Positions 1 through 8,238 of a stretch of 16,690 nucleotides of DNA are shown here, piece by piece. The notes beneath the pieces are model-generated. The model was not told where the DNA came from, made no database searches, and saw nothing but the letters and a program-made list of their open reading frames with translations. Numbering within the stretch: position 1 is the first letter of the stretch; each line of letters begins with the position of its first letter. The DNA is taken from positions 1 through 16,690 of the forward strand of contig JAEWRL010000257.1 in the NCBI GenBank assembly GCA_023398955.1, written 5' to 3'. The position numbers and the translations under genes were made by a program. The DNA is from Pseudomonadota bacterium (GTDB lineage: Bacteria; Myxococcota_A; Polyangia; Polyangiales; Polyangiaceae).

Positions 1-45
1 ATCCGCACAATGGTGCTCCCGCAGATGCTGACGGCTGAGAACTGA
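1..45 (+). other. Possible C-terminal end of a gene entering from the left
   Basis: Frame 1 reads IRTMVLPQMLTAEN and then a TGA at 43-45, so this may be the tail of a plus-strand gene. The other two plus frames also stop nearby, so the choice of frame is not secure. The final codons run into the heptanucleotide repeat at 28-55, which could itself produce the open reading. I do not recognise the peptide. Confidence 0.2.
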
Positions 46-55
46 AAGCTGATTG
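28..55 (+). repeat. Heptanucleotide tandem repeat, (CTGANNN) x4
   Basis: Four contiguous 7-bp units each begin with CTGA, and the variable triplets are CGG, GAA, AAG and TTG. They are followed directly by CCTGC. The same architecture, ending in CTGATAG-CCTGC, occurs in inverted orientation at 16630-16657. The exact 7-bp register and the shared CCTGC flank argue against chance. It looks like a dispersed short tandem repeat family. Confidence 0.7.
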
Positions 56-121
56 CCTGCACCAGTCGGCAACAGCCATCCAAGTCTTGCCAACCCCGCC
101 ATCAATCTGCCCGGTAAGGGA

Positions 122-2305
122 CTAATACGACGTGGCGACGCCCGCGGGAACGCTGCTCGTCACCTCGCGGCGCACCAAGGCACGAGCCAACGCGGCCACG
201 AGCTGCTCCCTGCTGAAGGGCTTGCGAAGGAGGGGAACACCCGCCGTTCGACCGGAGTCAGCGGGGATCGCTTCTTCTGCGTAGCCTGACATCATGACGG
301 CGCGGACCCGAGGGTCCTCCGCCATGAGTGTCTCGACCAACTGCGTACCGCTGACCCCTGTCATCACGACGTCGGTGATGAGCAGCTGCACGGGGGGCTC
401 TGCCCTGCGAAACACCTCGATGGCTTCTTCCCCGCTGGATGCGTCCAAGACTGAGAAGCCGAGCCCCGTGAGCATGCGATGAATGGGGCGCCGCACCATC
501 TCGTTGTCATCGACGAGCAAAACTTTGATCCCGGACACTACCTCGCTGACCGCATCGGGGGTGCTCTGCATCAGCTCGGAAGGCAGCGGCGGCTCGTGCC
601 GCGGCAGGTATACCCTGAAGCAGGTGCCGGCGCCGACCGCGGTCTCCACGCGGATGTGGCCACCACTCTGCTTGACGATGCCGTGAACCGTCGCAAGGCC
701 CAGCCCTGTTCCGCGCGATGCGCCACGGGTGGTGAAGAAGGGCTCGAAGATGCGCGAACACACCTCCGTCGTCATTCCCTCGCCGGTATCGGCGATGCTG
801 AGCTCGACGTATTCGCCTGGGGCGAACCCCTCCGCCACGGCGTCGTCACCCTCCTCCACGCTCGAACGCGCCACGCCCAAGGTGAGCCTGCCGCCCGTGG
901 GCATCGCGTCGCGGGCGTTCGCCACGAGGTTCACGATCACCTGCTCGAACTGGGCGACGTCCACCTTGACGTAGTTGGACTCGGCGCTGCCCACCACGTC
1001 CAACGCGATATTCTCGGGGACGAGCCGCCGGAGCAAGGGCAGCACCTCGTCGAGCATCTCGGCCGAGCAGCGGAGGCGTGGCTCCAGCACCTGCTTGCGA
1101 CCGAACGCGAGCAACTGAGAAGTCAACTGTGCCGCCCGCCGCCCTGCCTCACGGATCGTGTCGAGGTCTTCGCGCATCACGGGGTCGAGAGGCGCCCCGT
1201 CGTAAGCGTCGACGGTACCGAGAATCACTGTCAGGAGGTTGTTGAAGTCATGCGCGACCCCCCCTGCCAGGCGGCCCAAGGCCTCCAAGGATTTCGACTC
1301 GTTGAGACGGGCCTCGAGCTGAGCGCGTGCCTCCTGTTCACGCCAGCGCTCCGTTGTATCCCGGAAGGCGAGCAACCATTCGAAGCCGCTGCGGGCATGG
1401 GGCACCTTGCTGAGAGTCACCTCGACGCGATTGACGAGGCTCGTACACTGAAGCTCGATGGAGAGGCCTGTCGCGGCTGCGCGCTCGGCGGCACTGTCAT
1501 CGACCGTCGGAGCTGCGGCAAAGGCTTCCTCGAGCCGCGCCAGTGAGTCCTGAGTCAGCCACTCGATGCTGGCCAGACTCTTACCGAGCACGTCCTCGGC
1601 GCGCCTGCCGCTGAGGGCCTCCGCCCTGGCGTTGAACAGACGCACCCGCAGCCTCGTGTCGAGGACGACGATGCCGTCGGGCCCGAGCGCCACCATGCGT
1701 CGAAAACTCCGCTCGACCCGTTGCCGGCGCTCCTCCCGCGCCAGCAACAGCGCCGGTAGGAAGAATCCCAAGAAGATCGCGGCGCCATAGGGGGCGGCCA
1801 TGCGCTTCAACAAGGCCCAGCCCTCGTGGAGCTCTCCCACCAACAAGAAGCCAGGCAAGATGACGAGCGCGGCCACCAGCCCGCCGAACGCGGCCCTGCC
1901 GATCGAGTCCAGCGGGCCGTAGTATCTGCGAAGCGCCACGCCAGCGACGGCTCCCAGAGCGACGCCAGTCGTGCCCGAAAGCACCCCCTCGCCACCCAAT
2001 ACAACCCGATAGGCGGCAGCCATGGAACCGCTCACTATGGCCGCCAGCGGTCCCCCGAACGCGCCACTCAAGGCGACGATGGCGTTGCGCTGGTCCACGA
2101 CCACCCCGGCGGCGACTGGAATGCCGAGGGACATGCAGCCTATTGCGAAGAGCCCGAAGACGACGCCGAGGCTCAGGGCCTTGAAGTGCGACCTGGTGCG
2201 GCGCTCCTCGTACTCCGCGACGATACTCGAGTACACCGCAACCAGGGCGATGAACATCGCGAGGTTGCTAAAGAGACTGAAGAAAAGCGTCGCTCCGGAG
2301 ACCAT
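122..2305 (-). CDS. Membrane-bound hybrid sensor histidine kinase (5TM-LytS-type sensor, PAS, HisKA, HATPase, receiver)
   Basis: This predicted inner-membrane kinase has 727 residues. Residues 1-190 hold about six hydrophobic segments. The stretch around 78-127 (GAFGGPLAAI, then GTTGVALGAV) resembles the 5TM-5TMR_LYT sensor module of LytS-type receptors. A PAS domain follows at about 200-318. The dimerisation/phosphoacceptor helix has AHDFNN with His352, the HDFNN type seen in NtrB-like kinases. The ATPase domain shows Asn463 (N box), Asp506 in IADTGEG (G1) and RGTGLGLA at 531-538 (G2). The receiver domain, about 592-712, has Asp-Asp at 599-600, phosphoacceptor Asp645 and Lys695. All catalytic residues are present. 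The signal sensed cannot be told from sequence. No DNA-binding response regulator is adjacent, so it is an orphan kinase that presumably passes phosphate to a distant partner. The ATG at 2305 follows only a weak purine-rich stretch. It is divergent from glyQ. Confidence 0.9.
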   Translation of the reverse strand: MVSGATLFFSLFSNLAMFIALVAVYSSIVAEYEERRTRSHFKALSLGVVFGLFAIGCMSLGIPVAAGVVVDQRNAIVALSGAFGGPLAAIVSGSMAAAYRVVLGGEGVLSGTTGVALGAVAGVALRRYYGPLDSIGRAAFGGLVAALVILPGFLLVGELHEGWALLKRMAAPYGAAIFLGFFLPALLLAREERRQRVERSFRRMVALGPDGIVVLDTRLRVRLFNARAEALSGRRAEDVLGKSLASIEWLTQDSLARLEEAFAAAPTVDDSAAERAAATGLSIELQCTSLVNRVEVTLSKVPHARSGFEWLLAFRDTTERWREQEARAQLEARLNESKSLEALGRLAGGVAHDFNNLLTVILGTVDAYDGAPLDPVMREDLDTIREAGRRAAQLTSQLLAFGRKQVLEPRLRCSAEMLDEVLPLLRRLVPENIALDVVGSAESNYVKVDVAQFEQVIVNLVANARDAMPTGGRLTLGVARSSVEEGDDAVAEGFAPGEYVELSIADTGEGMTTEVCSRIFEPFFTTRGASRGTGLGLATVHGIVKQSGGHIRVETAVGAGTCFRVYLPRHEPPLPSELMQSTPDAVSEVVSGIKVLLVDDNEMVRRPIHRMLTGLGFSVLDASSGEEAIEVFRRAEPPVQLLITDVVMTGVSGTQLVETLMAEDPRVRAVMMSGYAEEAIPADSGRTAGVPLLRKPFSREQLVAALARALVRREVTSSVPAGVATSY

Positions 2306-2611
2306 ACGTTCGGGTGCCCCCAGAGCTTACGCGGGAAACTTGGCCGAGCGTTGGGGTTTCCCGGCGAGCCGCCCGTTTCTGCTCGTCCAAGGTGCGTGAC
2401 TGTCGTATTGCCTTGCTCCAGAGGATGCGGTGCGCCGCGCCGACCACCGAACCCGAGACCGGTTCCGAAGCCCCCACCGAGGGGCCTCAGCAGCGCGGCG
2501 AGCGGGCGCCCCTTGCCCACCCGAGAACGACCGCAAGCTCAAAAGTCTGGTAGGCTCCCGGCCTCACCGAGCCCGGGCCCTTGGCCCACCTGACCCGCTC
2601 GGAATCATGCA
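2306..2611. other. Divergent intergenic region between the sensor kinase and glyQ
   Basis: These 306 bp must hold the start signals of both divergent genes. I see no convincing sigma-70 -35/-10 pair on either strand, no T-box leader and no glycine riboswitch. The short ORFs here lack a ribosome-binding site and read in several frames at once. The clear structural element is the inverted repeat at 2332-2363. Confidence 0.6.
2332..2363. promoter_or_regulatory. Perfect 8-bp inverted repeat upstream of the sensor kinase
   Basis: CGGGAAAC at 2332-2339 and GTTTCCCG at 2356-2363 are exact inverse complements separated by 16 bp. The nearer arm lies 26 bp upstream of the kinase ATG on the minus strand. 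It could be an operator for a dimeric regulator or a hairpin in the kinase 5' leader. It has no U-tract, so a terminator is unlikely. Its function is inferred from position only. Confidence 0.35.
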
Positions 2612-3520
2612 ATGTACTTTCAGGAACTCATCCTCACGCTCCAACGCTTCTGGGCAGACCGCGGCTGCCTCCTGATGCAGCCGTACAATTCGGAAGTCGG
2701 CGCTGGCACCTACAACCCAGCGACTTTCCTGCGTTCCCTCGGACCCGAGCCCTGGAGGGTGGCCTACGTCGAGCCCTCCCGTAGGCCGACGGATGGGCGC
2801 TACGGCGAGAACCCGAATCGGCTCCAGCAGTTCACCCAATTTCAGGTAGTCCTCAAGCCGAACCCGCTGGACATCCAGGATCAGTATCTGGAGAGCCTGG
2901 TGGCTCTGGGCACGAACCCTCTCGAGCACGACGTGCGTTTCATCGAGGACGATTGGGAGAGCCCCACCCTCGGAGCTTGGGGGCTGGGTTGGCAGGTGTG
3001 GCTCGACGGCCTCGAAATCAGCCAGTTCACCTACTTCCAACAGGTGGGCGGCTTCGACTGCCGGCCAGTCTCGGGTGAGCTCACCTATGGGCTGGAGCGG
3101 ATTGCCATGTACCTGCAGGACGTCGACGACGTCTACGATCTCGCCTACAGCCCAGGCGTGCGGTACGGAGAGATCTGGCAACGCAACGAGTGGGAGTGGT
3201 CGACCTACAACTTCGAGGAAGCGGACGTGAAGGCCCACTTCGACACCTTCGATCACGCCGAGAGCGAGGCCAAGCGCTTGCTCGCGCGCAGCGAGGACCC
3301 GCGGCAGACGCTCGTCATGCCCGCCTATGATTTCGTCATCAAGGCTGCGCATGCCTTCAATGTGCTCGACGCCCGTGGCGCCATCAGCGTGACCGAGCGA
3401 CAACGTTTCATCTTGAGGGTGAGGACCCTGGCGCGGCAGGTGGCTGCCTCCTGGTTGGCGCAACGCGAAGCGATGGGCTTCCCGCTGCTCAGGGAGGACA
3501 AGGGCATGGCGGCGGAGTAG
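2612..3520 (+). CDS. glyQ: Glycine--tRNA ligase alpha subunit
   Basis: The product is the catalytic alpha subunit of the bacterial alpha2-beta2 class II glycyl-tRNA synthetase. It forms glycyl-adenylate in the cytoplasm and charges tRNA-Gly together with the beta subunit GlyS. The 302 residues match the family's usual length of about 300, and similarity runs end to end. Visible blocks are VGAGTYNPATFLRSLGPEP (29-47), EPSRRPTDGRYGENPNR (54-70), TLGAWGLGWQVWLDG (119-133), QFTYFQQVGG (138-147), motif-3-like GELTYGLER (155-163) and LDARGAISVTERQRF (252-266). The ATG at 2612 starts the conserved MYFQELILTLQRFW N-terminus. A nearby ATG at 2607 is out of frame. The Shine-Dalgarno match is weak (GGA about 8 bp upstream). 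Oddly, glyS does not follow. The next gene, 10 bp downstream, is a SNF2 ATPase. GlyQ needs GlyS for aminoacylation, so glyS is expected elsewhere in the genome. Confidence 0.97.
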   Translation: MYFQELILTLQRFWADRGCLLMQPYNSEVGAGTYNPATFLRSLGPEPWRVAYVEPSRRPTDGRYGENPNRLQQFTQFQVVLKPNPLDIQDQYLESLVALGTNPLEHDVRFIEDDWESPTLGAWGLGWQVWLDGLEISQFTYFQQVGGFDCRPVSGELTYGLERIAMYLQDVDDVYDLAYSPGVRYGEIWQRNEWEWSTYNFEEADVKAHFDTFDHAESEAKRLLARSEDPRQTLVMPAYDFVIKAAHAFNVLDARGAISVTERQRFILRVRTLARQVAASWLAQREAMGFPLLREDKGMAAE

Positions 3521-3530
3521 CGCCGGAGGC

Positions 3531-6500
3531 ATGCCTGGGCCCCGCTCGCCTGAGTCCGGTGCCACCGGTGCCAGCCGCCGCGAGGCGGTCAATGCCATCT
3601 TGGGGCCGCTGCGCGATGCGGATCGGGTCGTGCTTGGCGTGCTGGCTTGTGAGCGCAAGGTCGTGCCGAGTGCCCTAGCCCGCCTCGGGCCGCGCGCGGC
3701 CTCGCGAGCTGCCCTCACCCAGTGGATGAACCAGGGCATCGTGCTGGACGCGGGCGTCGTGACGGGCTTCGCCTCGCTTCGCAGCCCGGAACCCGAGCAC
3801 GCCCTAATGGTCGCTGCAGCCCACCGCCCTTGCATCTTGCGGGCATTGGCAGAGCGCGAACTGCTGGCGGAGGTCGCGCGCATAGGCCGATGGTTGGCGG
3901 GTGAGGGTTCCCTCTGCCCGTTCGTGGCAGCCCTCTATGGCGGGGACATGGGAGCGCTACTTCAGGAGCAACGGGCGCTTCAGTACCGCTCCCTTCGCGA
4001 CGAAGCCGCAACGTACCTGCGAGCCATGCTGCGCGAAGCCGTGAATGCTTCCCTGGCGGACGGATCGCTGGAGCACGTCTGGCGTCACTGGGCGACATCC
4101 CTGGTGGAGCAGGTGCTCACGGATGCGCTGCCCACCCTGGAGGCGGTGGAGGGGCCCTACCAGTGGGCCCTGAGTGCGACCGGAGGTGAAGTCAGCGCCA
4201 CCCTCCCGCGGGTCCTCCTCGACCACGCTTTGTTGCGCGGTGATACTGCCACAGTACGCCGCCTCGCAGAGCGGTTTCCCTCGCGCGAGCGAGCCGCCGT
4301 GGACGCCGTCAGCAGCTACATCGAGGGAGACCTCGCGCGCACGGAGCCGCTCCTCGAAGCGCTCGCCCGCGGCAAGGCGAGCCTCGAAGCAGCGACCGCC
4401 GCTGGTGTCATGGCCCTCGTCGCCTTGCTCGCGGTCAGACACGACCCGTCGCGTGGCGCCCTGGCGAAGCGCCTGCTCCCACGGGGGCAAACCGAGTTGG
4501 AGCCCACTCTTCAGGGATGGCCAGCACCGAGCTACAAGGCGGAGGTAGCCCGCGCCATCCGTCGCATGCTGCGGCGCCTCTCGCAACCCGAGCTCGAACG
4601 TCGGCGCTTGAGCGCCCATCAGATGCTGCCGAGCACCCCGTCGTGGGCGACCTTGATCGCGGGCCTCGCCGTCTCCATCCAAGAGGCCGATGGGGTGACG
4701 CGCGCCGCCTGGGCGCAACGAGTCCTGCAGGAATCCACGCGAGCAGAGGCTGGCGGCTACTCGTGGTTCGCGCGTCAGGCGCAGCAGCTCGCCCGCTCGC
4801 TCGTCTCCAAGGAAGGCGACGAGGAGCTCGCGCCCGAGGGGCTGAACCAGCTTCCCGCGCAGCCGGGCGAGCTCTACCTCTGCGACCTCATCGAACCCGA
4901 GCCGGAGTGGCGGCGCGCACTGGAGGCCCTCTCGAGCTTCGTGGAGAACCAGGCAAGAACGGGTGGCGTCACCTCGCGCCGCGTGGCGTGGTATGTCGAC
5001 GTCGTGAAGGGGGAGCTCGCGAGGCCGGCGCTCGAGGAGTACGTCGACGAGCGTGGCTGGACGCGCGAGCGCCGACTCTCCGTGGGCGAGCTCGCCGCGT
5101 TTCGCGAGAGCCTGCCCGTCGAGGATCAGGCCGTCCTCGACGCGGTGGGAAGCGAGCACCGCTGCTTCGGTCCCACGTCTTCGCGGGCCTTCGAAGCCCT
5201 CATCGGCCACCCGCGGGTCTTCAATGGAGTCCGCGGACGCCTCCCCGTCGAGGTCGTCCGCGGCACCTGTCGGGTCGAGACGCGACACGAACACGGGCAC
5301 CTCGTGGTGCGGGTCGAGCCCGCCGGAGCCCAGGAGGGTATCAACATCGTGGCGGAGGGCGAAAGCCGCATCAGCGTCTACCGTGTGGAGCGCCACCTAG
5401 CGCGGCTCATCAGCCTCATCCCGAGCGGTCTGCGCATCCCTGAGGCCCGCCAGGGCGAGGCGCTGCCCATTCTGGCGCGTCTCGGCGAGCACGTAGAGAT
5501 CCGCAGCGCCAGCTTGGAGGCCCGACGCGAAAAGCTCGCTGATGACACCCCCTGCCTGCGGATCTCGGTGGAAGCCGGCGCTTTCTGGCTCGAGCTCGGG
5601 GTGCGCCCCTTCGGAAAGAGCGGGCGCTTCTTCCCGCCCGGTCTCGGGCAGAAGACAATCACCTCGCACGACAGTCAGGGCCTGCTGACCGTGGTCCGTC
5701 ACCTCGATCGCGAGCTCCAGCGCTGCCAGACCGTCATCGACGCTTGTCCCACCCTCGGAGCTGCCGCTCAGGAAGCCAAGGCGGACGACGAGGCACCCCG
5801 AGACGATCCGCGCGCGACGGCCTTCACCCTCTCCGAAGACGAGCTCCTGGGGCTCCTGGGCGAGCTTCGAGACAGCGCAGTACCCTGCGCCCTCGAGTGG
5901 CGAAAGGGTGAACCACTGCGTGCGTGCGGCACCCTGACGGCATCGAGCATCAGCGGTTCCCTGCGGCGTATCAAGGGATGGTACCTGGTGAACGGCAGCG
6001 TCGACATCGAGGCGGTCACCCCCCTCGCATTCAGCGAGCTCCTAACGCTCCCCTTCACGAAGTCCGGGCGCTTCCTGCGGCTGCCGGACGGCGGTTTCCT
6101 GGAAGTGGAGCGCCGCGTGCGCCAGGCGCTCGTCACCCTGGCCGGCAGCGCGGTGCGCCCGAAGCACAAAGGCAGCACCGAACTCAAGCTCGCCGAGAGC
6201 GCCTTCGCCGCAGTAGAGCACCTCGTCGGGGCCTCGCACCTGACAGTCGAGCCCTCGGCGCGGGAGGAGCTCGATAGGGTGAAGGGCACCCTCGAGAGCA
6301 AGCCCACTTTGCCTGCGAACCTGAAGGTCGAGCTCCGTCCGTATCAGGTCGACGGCTTTCGCTGGCTGAGCCGTATGAGTCGTCTCGGCCTGGGCGTTTG
6401 TCTGGCGGATGACATGGGCCTTGGAAAGACAATCCAGGTCTTGGCCCTGCTGCTGGAGCGTCGCGGCGACGGCCCTGCGCTCGTCGTGGCCCCCACGTCC

Positions 6501-7817
6501 GTCTGTCATAACTGGATCCAGGAGATCGAGCGCTGCTGTCCCACCCTCCGCGCCCACGAATACACGGGCAAGCACCGGGACGCCCTGCTCGCTCCCCTAG
6601 CCCGTCGCCCTGGGGGGGCAGCCGCGGACGCGGGCTCGATGGCGAGGGCCGAGGATAGCTCCGACGGCGGCGTGGACGTGCTGGTCGCGAGCTATGCGCT
6701 ATTGCAGCAGGATGCGCAGCAGCTTGCCGGGGTCGACTGGAGCACGGTAGTCCTGGACGAGGCGCAAGCCATCAAGAACCCCCGCTCCCAGCGTGCTCGG
6801 GCCGCCTTCTCCCTCCTGGCCCGCTTCCGCGTCGCCCTCAGCGGCACGCCAGTGGAGAACCATCTGGGAGAGCTGTGGAGCATCTTCCACTTCACTAGCC
6901 CGCACCTCTTGGGGACCCTCAAGCAGTTCCGCCTCGCTTACCTGAAGCCTACCGACGAGGCTGACGCGAACGAACGGCGACAGGCCCTCAAGCGCATCAT
7001 CTCCCCATTCCTCTTGCGACGGCGCAAGGACGAGGTACTGCGCGAACTGCCCCCCATCACGACCCTGCGCCACGAGATCGAGCTCTCTCCCGACGAAGCT
7101 TTGCGCTATGGTCTCCTTCGCCGCCAGATCCACGAGAAGCTTCGCACCACCACTGGTAAGCGGCAGCACAAGCTCCAGATCCTTGCCGAGATAACACGTC
7201 TCCGCCGGTTCTGTTGCCATCCGCGCCTCGTCTTCCCCGAGGCGAGCGGGGAGTCGGCAAAGCTCGACGCGCTGCTGGAGTTGGTCGAGGAGCTTCGGGA
7301 GAACGGCCACCGCGCCCTGATATTCAGCCAGTTCGTCGACTTCCTCGAACTTGCGCGGGAGCGTCTCGACGAGCGCGGCCTACGCTATCTCTACCTCGAC
7401 GGTTCGACGCCCAAGGAGCTGCGCCCCGGACTCGTCAGGGCGTTTCAGCAAGGCGACGCAGGACTGTTCCTCGTGAGCCTCAAGGCTGGCGGTTTTGGTC
7501 TGAACCTCACCGCCGCCGACTATGTGATCCACCTCGACCCCTGGTGGAACCCCGCCGTCGAAGCCCAGGCCACGGACCGCGCTCACCGCATCGGTCAGCA
7601 CAAGCCCGTCACCGTCTATCGCCTCGTGACCCGCGATACCATCGAGGAGAACATCCTGGCCCTCCACGCCGAGAAGCGCGCCCTCGCCCAGAGCCTCCTC
7701 GAAGGCAGTGACACCGCGGCCGAGCTCGACGGCGACGAGCTCCTGGCCCTGATCGGTCGCGACCCACCGCCAGACCCGGAACGTGTCGCAACGAGAGATG
7801 GAGCCCGCGCGGAATGA
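3531..7817 (+). CDS. SNF2-family DNA-dependent ATPase (DEAD/DEAH-type helicase) with a long N-terminal region
   Basis: This 1428-residue protein has a canonical SNF2 ATPase core in its C-terminal third. Motif I is DDMGLGKT at 960-967 and is preceded by LRPYQVDGFRWL. The DEAQ box is at 1076-1079 and is followed by AIKNPRSQRARA. Motif III follows as ALSGTPVENHLGELWSI. The helicase C lobe begins near 1240 and contains IFSQF, the LKAGGFGLNLT block and motif VI TDRAHRIGQ at 1348-1356. The family translocates on double-stranded DNA and remodels DNA-protein complexes. Residues 1-930 hold no motif I can name. The first 500 or so are Ala/Leu/Arg-rich and look helical. About 560-930 resembles the associated region seen before the core of other bacterial SNF2 proteins. 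The gene starts 10 bp after glyQ, so the two are probably cotranscribed. A GGAGG at 3525-3529 lies only 1 nt before the ATG, an unusually short spacing, so the exact start is uncertain. Its cellular role (repair, transcription recycling or defence) cannot be decided from this context. Confidence 0.93.
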   Translation: MPGPRSPESGATGASRREAVNAILGPLRDADRVVLGVLACERKVVPSALARLGPRAASRAALTQWMNQGIVLDAGVVTGFASLRSPEPEHALMVAAAHRPCILRALAERELLAEVARIGRWLAGEGSLCPFVAALYGGDMGALLQEQRALQYRSLRDEAATYLRAMLREAVNASLADGSLEHVWRHWATSLVEQVLTDALPTLEAVEGPYQWALSATGGEVSATLPRVLLDHALLRGDTATVRRLAERFPSRERAAVDAVSSYIEGDLARTEPLLEALARGKASLEAATAAGVMALVALLAVRHDPSRGALAKRLLPRGQTELEPTLQGWPAPSYKAEVARAIRRMLRRLSQPELERRRLSAHQMLPSTPSWATLIAGLAVSIQEADGVTRAAWAQRVLQESTRAEAGGYSWFARQAQQLARSLVSKEGDEELAPEGLNQLPAQPGELYLCDLIEPEPEWRRALEALSSFVENQARTGGVTSRRVAWYVDVVKGELARPALEEYVDERGWTRERRLSVGELAAFRESLPVEDQAVLDAVGSEHRCFGPTSSRAFEALIGHPRVFNGVRGRLPVEVVRGTCRVETRHEHGHLVVRVEPAGAQEGINIVAEGESRISVYRVERHLARLISLIPSGLRIPEARQGEALPILARLGEHVEIRSASLEARREKLADDTPCLRISVEAGAFWLELGVRPFGKSGRFFPPGLGQKTITSHDSQGLLTVVRHLDRELQRCQTVIDACPTLGAAAQEAKADDEAPRDDPRATAFTLSEDELLGLLGELRDSAVPCALEWRKGEPLRACGTLTASSISGSLRRIKGWYLVNGSVDIEAVTPLAFSELLTLPFTKSGRFLRLPDGGFLEVERRVRQALVTLAGSAVRPKHKGSTELKLAESAFAAVEHLVGASHLTVEPSAREELDRVKGTLESKPTLPANLKVELRPYQVDGFRWLSRMSRLGLGVCLADDMGLGKTIQVLALLLERRGDGPALVVAPTSVCHNWIQEIERCCPTLRAHEYTGKHRDALLAPLARRPGGAAADAGSMARAEDSSDGGVDVLVASYALLQQDAQQLAGVDWSTVVLDEAQAIKNPRSQRARAAFSLLARFRVALSGTPVENHLGELWSIFHFTSPHLLGTLKQFRLAYLKPTDEADANERRQALKRIISPFLLRRRKDEVLRELPPITTLRHEIELSPDEALRYGLLRRQIHEKLRTTTGKRQHKLQILAEITRLRRFCCHPRLVFPEASGESAKLDALLELVEELRENGHRALIFSQFVDFLELARERLDERGLRYLYLDGSTPKELRPGLVRAFQQGDAGLFLVSLKAGGFGLNLTAADYVIHLDPWWNPAVEAQATDRAHRIGQHKPVTVYRLVTRDTIEENILALHAEKRALAQSLLEGSDTAAELDGDELLALIGRDPPPDPERVATRDGARAE

Positions 7818-8238
7818 GCGGGTGCCGCCCCCTCCGCAACTCACCCAAACGGCTCGGACTCACGGAGGAGTGACTTCGAGGAGCACGCACTCGCCAGGGG
7901 CATATCGCCGTCCGCCGCTCGGATATGGTCACCCGCCACACTGATTGCCGTCGTCCGCCACGCTGGCATGGCCGTCCGCCACGCTGATGCCGTCGTCCGC
8001 CACACTGATGCCGCCGTCCGCCACTTGGGTATGGTCACCCGCCACACTGATGCCGCCGTCCGCCACAGGGGAACGGGCGACCTCATTGGTACCCATGGAC
8101 CATTGAAATGCTACCCTTGGGGGAAGGATAACGGGATTGGAGGCGTCTACACTACGGAAGCTCACGTGCGGCGCGGCATGTGGGCAGAACTCCGAGCGGA
8201 AGCCAGTTGCGGAGCAATCTCCACGCGAAAGGAAAGCC
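7818..8238. other. Intergenic region with a tandem-repeat array and leader
   Basis: This 421-bp gap after the SNF2 gene holds the 21-bp repeat array (7912-8070), then about 170 bp of leader for the next gene. Just after the SNF2 stop, CCTCCG (7831-7836) and CGGAGG (7863-7868) could pair across a long loop, a poor terminator candidate. Long ORFs cross the repeats in several frames because 21 is a multiple of three and the unit lacks stops. None has a ribosome-binding site, so I call no gene here. Confidence 0.6.
7912..8070. repeat. 21-bp tandem repeat array (eight units, two alternating variants)
   Basis: CCGCCAC or CCGCCGC begins units at 7912, 7933, 7955, 7976, 7997, 8018, 8039 and 8060. 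The spacing is 21 bp throughout except for one 22-bp unit. There are two variants. Type A continues RCTGATG and then CCGYCGT (units at 7933, 7976, 7997 and 8039; the 7955 unit is a diverged A). Type B continues with a GGRTATGGTCAC ending (units at 7912 and 8018). The order is B-A-A'-A-A-B-A and a partial last unit. The minus strand reads as heptapeptides such as VADGGIS and VADDGIS, and the plus strand as AVRHTDA, but the 22-bp unit breaks any single frame. It looks like a minisatellite rather than a gene. Confidence 0.85.

Noticed and set aside
53..72. TTGCC/GGCAA inverted repeat as terminator of the first kinase
   Set aside because: It has only a 5-bp stem with a 10-nt loop and no T-run on the transcript side.
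479..1546. 355-codon plus-strand ORF opposite the first sensor kinase
   Set aside because: It lies wholly antisense to a gene with complete kinase motifs. Its translation is His/Arg-rich without domains, as expected for a GC-rich shadow frame.
2564..3883. 439-codon minus-strand ORF opposite glyQ and the SNF2 start
   Set aside because: It covers glyQ, which is certain, and its product has no recognisable motif.
3957..5396. 479-codon minus-strand ORF inside the SNF2 gene
   Set aside because: It is antisense to the N-terminal part of a single continuous 1428-codon frame. Its composition is that of a shadow ORF.
7912..8070. CRISPR array
   Set aside because: The units are contiguous 21-bp repeats with no spacers, and no cas gene is present.
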